NCBI GenBank assembly: GCA_046330225.1
Contig: JAXLTD010000004.1
Location: forward strand, 248,001-312,000
Length of the DNA: 64,000 nucleotides
Direction: 5' to 3'
From: CANJIV01 sp046330225
GTDB taxonomy: Bacteria; Actinomycetota; Thermoleophilia; Solirubrobacterales; Solirubrobacteraceae
Position numbers and translations under genes: made by a program. Shown in pieces: positions 63,050 to 64,000 of this stretch (position 1 is the stretch's first letter; each line of letters begins with the position of its first letter). The notes under the pieces are model-generated. The model was not told the DNA's origin. It saw only the letters and a program-made list of their open reading frames with translations, and did not search any database.

Positions 63050-64000
63050 ATGTCCGACCCCACGAATCTCGAGATCGCCGCCGCCCTCGACGAGCTCGGC
63101 GACCTGTACGAGCTCGACGGCGCGATCATCCACCGCGTCGTCGCGTACCGGAACGGCGCCAAGGCCGTCCGCGACGCCTCGGCGTCGGTGGCCGCGCTGG
63201 CCCGCGCCGGTCGCGCCACCGAGCTGCCTGGCATCGGCGAGACCCTGCAGGCCAAGCTGCGCGACCTCGTGGAGACCGGCGACATCCCGGCAGCGGTCAA
63301 GCTGCGGGCGAAGTTCCCGCCGGGCCTCGTGGCCATGACCCGGATCCCCGGGCTCGGGCCCAAGCGGGCGCGGGTCCTGCATGCAGAGCTCGGCATCGAC
63401 TCCCCCGAAGCCCTGCAGGCTGCGGCCGAGCGCCAGGAGATCCGGGGCCTCAAGGGCTTCGGCCCCAAGGCCGAGGAGAACATCCTCGCCGGGCTGGCCC
63501 AGCTCGCGGCTGCGGGCGGCGCCGGCCAGGCGCGCGTCCTGCTCGACCGCGCCCTCGCCGTCGGCGAGCCGATCGTCGCGGCGCTCCGGGCGCACCCGGC
63601 CGCCGAGCGGGTCGAGCTGGCGGGGTCCGCCCGGCGGATGGCCGACACGGTCAAGGACCTCGACGTGATCGCCACCGCGAGCGACCCGGCGGCGCTGATC
63701 GCCGCCCTGGCTGAGATCGAGGAGATCGACACCGTCACCTCGTCGGGGGAGGCCGGCGCGCGGGCCCGCACCCACGCCGGCCTGGGCGTCGACCTGCGCG
63801 TCGTCGCGCCCGAGCAGTTCGGCAGCTTGCTCCAGCACTTCACCGGCTCCAAGGAGCACAACATGGCGCTGCGCGAGGCAGCCGTGCGGCGGGGGCTGCA
63901 CGTGTCGGAGTACGGCATCCTCGACGACGCCGACGGGCAGACGCACCCGTGCGCGACCGAGGAGGAGGTCTACGAGCGGCTCGGATACGACTGGATCGAG
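63050..64000 (+). CDS. polX: DNA polymerase X family protein (C-terminus beyond window)
   Basis: The N-terminal 317 residues of a bacterial PolX, a gap-filling repair polymerase normally followed by a PHP exonuclease domain. The 8-kDa-like region starts MSDPTNLEIAAALDELGDLY. It has HhH motifs LPGIGETLQAKLRDLV, IPGLGPKRARVLHAELG and LKGFGPKAEENIL. The nucleotidyltransferase site is LAGSARRMADTVKDLDVIAT, with Asp residues, and later GVDLRVVAPEQFGSLLQHFTGSKEHNMALREAAVRRG. The ATG at 63050 fits the family start. Confidence 0.93.
   Translation, partial: MSDPTNLEIAAALDELGDLYELDGAIIHRVVAYRNGAKAVRDASASVAALARAGRATELPGIGETLQAKLRDLVETGDIPAAVKLRAKFPPGLVAMTRIPGLGPKRARVLHAELGIDSPEALQAAAERQEIRGLKGFGPKAEENILAGLAQLAAAGGAGQARVLLDRALAVGEPIVAALRAHPAAERVELAGSARRMADTVKDLDVIATASDPAALIAALAEIEEIDTVTSSGEAGARARTHAGLGVDLRVVAPEQFGSLLQHFTGSKEHNMALREAAVRRGLHVSEYGILDDADGQTHPCATEEEVYERLGYDWIE

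Overview
The window is very GC-rich chromosomal DNA with tightly packed genes, many translationally coupled starts (ATGA, GTGA and TGATG overlaps), tRNA genes that do not encode CCA, and repeated TANNNT hexamers a few bases before start codons, as in leaderless actinobacterial transcripts. The gene set includes a c-di-AMP riboswitch ahead of an M23 peptidase, Kdp with a split sensor, a DUF1385 protein, a precorrin-2 dehydrogenase, polymerase X and a delta-60 repeat protein. Together with the protein style this suggests an Actinomycetota chromosome, most likely class Thermoleophilia (Solirubrobacterales-like). That placement is inference. No rRNA, CRISPR array, prophage, transposase or integrase was seen.

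Layout. 1-3.6 kb: partial PLP decarboxylase, purH, a RidA-family protein, a secreted or anchored polysaccharide deacetylase, tRNA-Lys. 3.7-12.2 kb, all minus strand: the potassium locus. A histidine kinase and kdpE come first, then a 26-aa membrane peptide, kdpF, kdpA, kdpC, kdpB, a kinase-less KdpD N-terminal protein and a membrane-anchored Usp-like protein. 12.3-14.1 kb: two fluoride-channel genes and a protein with three DUF190 domains. 14.1-17.7 kb: tRNA-Glu, a GrpB-GNAT fusion, and a TetR/tautomerase/zinc-dehydrogenase cassette with a palindromic operator. 17.9-20.4 kb: a polar amino-acid ABC importer. 20.4-24.6 kb: aminotransferase, HD hydrolase, EamA exporter, M23 peptidase with its riboswitch.

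24.8-33.4 kb: moaC, a secreted protein, siroheme enzyme, DUF2236 protein, another secreted protein, aldehyde dehydrogenase, GNAT, DUF1697 and rarA. From about 26.1 to 32.9 kb nearly every gene is broken by one-base frame changes although each piece is well conserved. This looks like a block of sequencing or assembly error rather than true decay.

33.4-45 kb: cupin, M20 peptidase, DUF1385 protein, FtsH paralogue, delta-60 protein, methylmalonyl-CoA epimerase, a 71-aa protein, ychF, and a minus-strand pabAB-pabC-exonuclease run. 45.3-52.5 kb: MaoC, an RTX-repeat secreted protein, a coupled AlsS-like/aldehyde dehydrogenase/Usp operon, and a damaged PadR-HAAS pair. 52.6-64 kb: glycolipid-binding-domain protein, fumC, a hydrolase-fold protein lacking its nucleophile and histidine, a lipoprotein, PPK2, a secreted esterase, ileS, thioredoxin, a SpoIIM-like membrane protein, a polyprenol-phosphate sugar transferase, and a partial polX.

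The most unusual items are the tandem FluC plus triple-DUF190 operon, the rearranged and split Kdp locus with an extra micro-peptide, the c-di-AMP riboswitch in the same neighbourhood as Kdp, and a 19-nt palindrome shared by two gene-free stretches.
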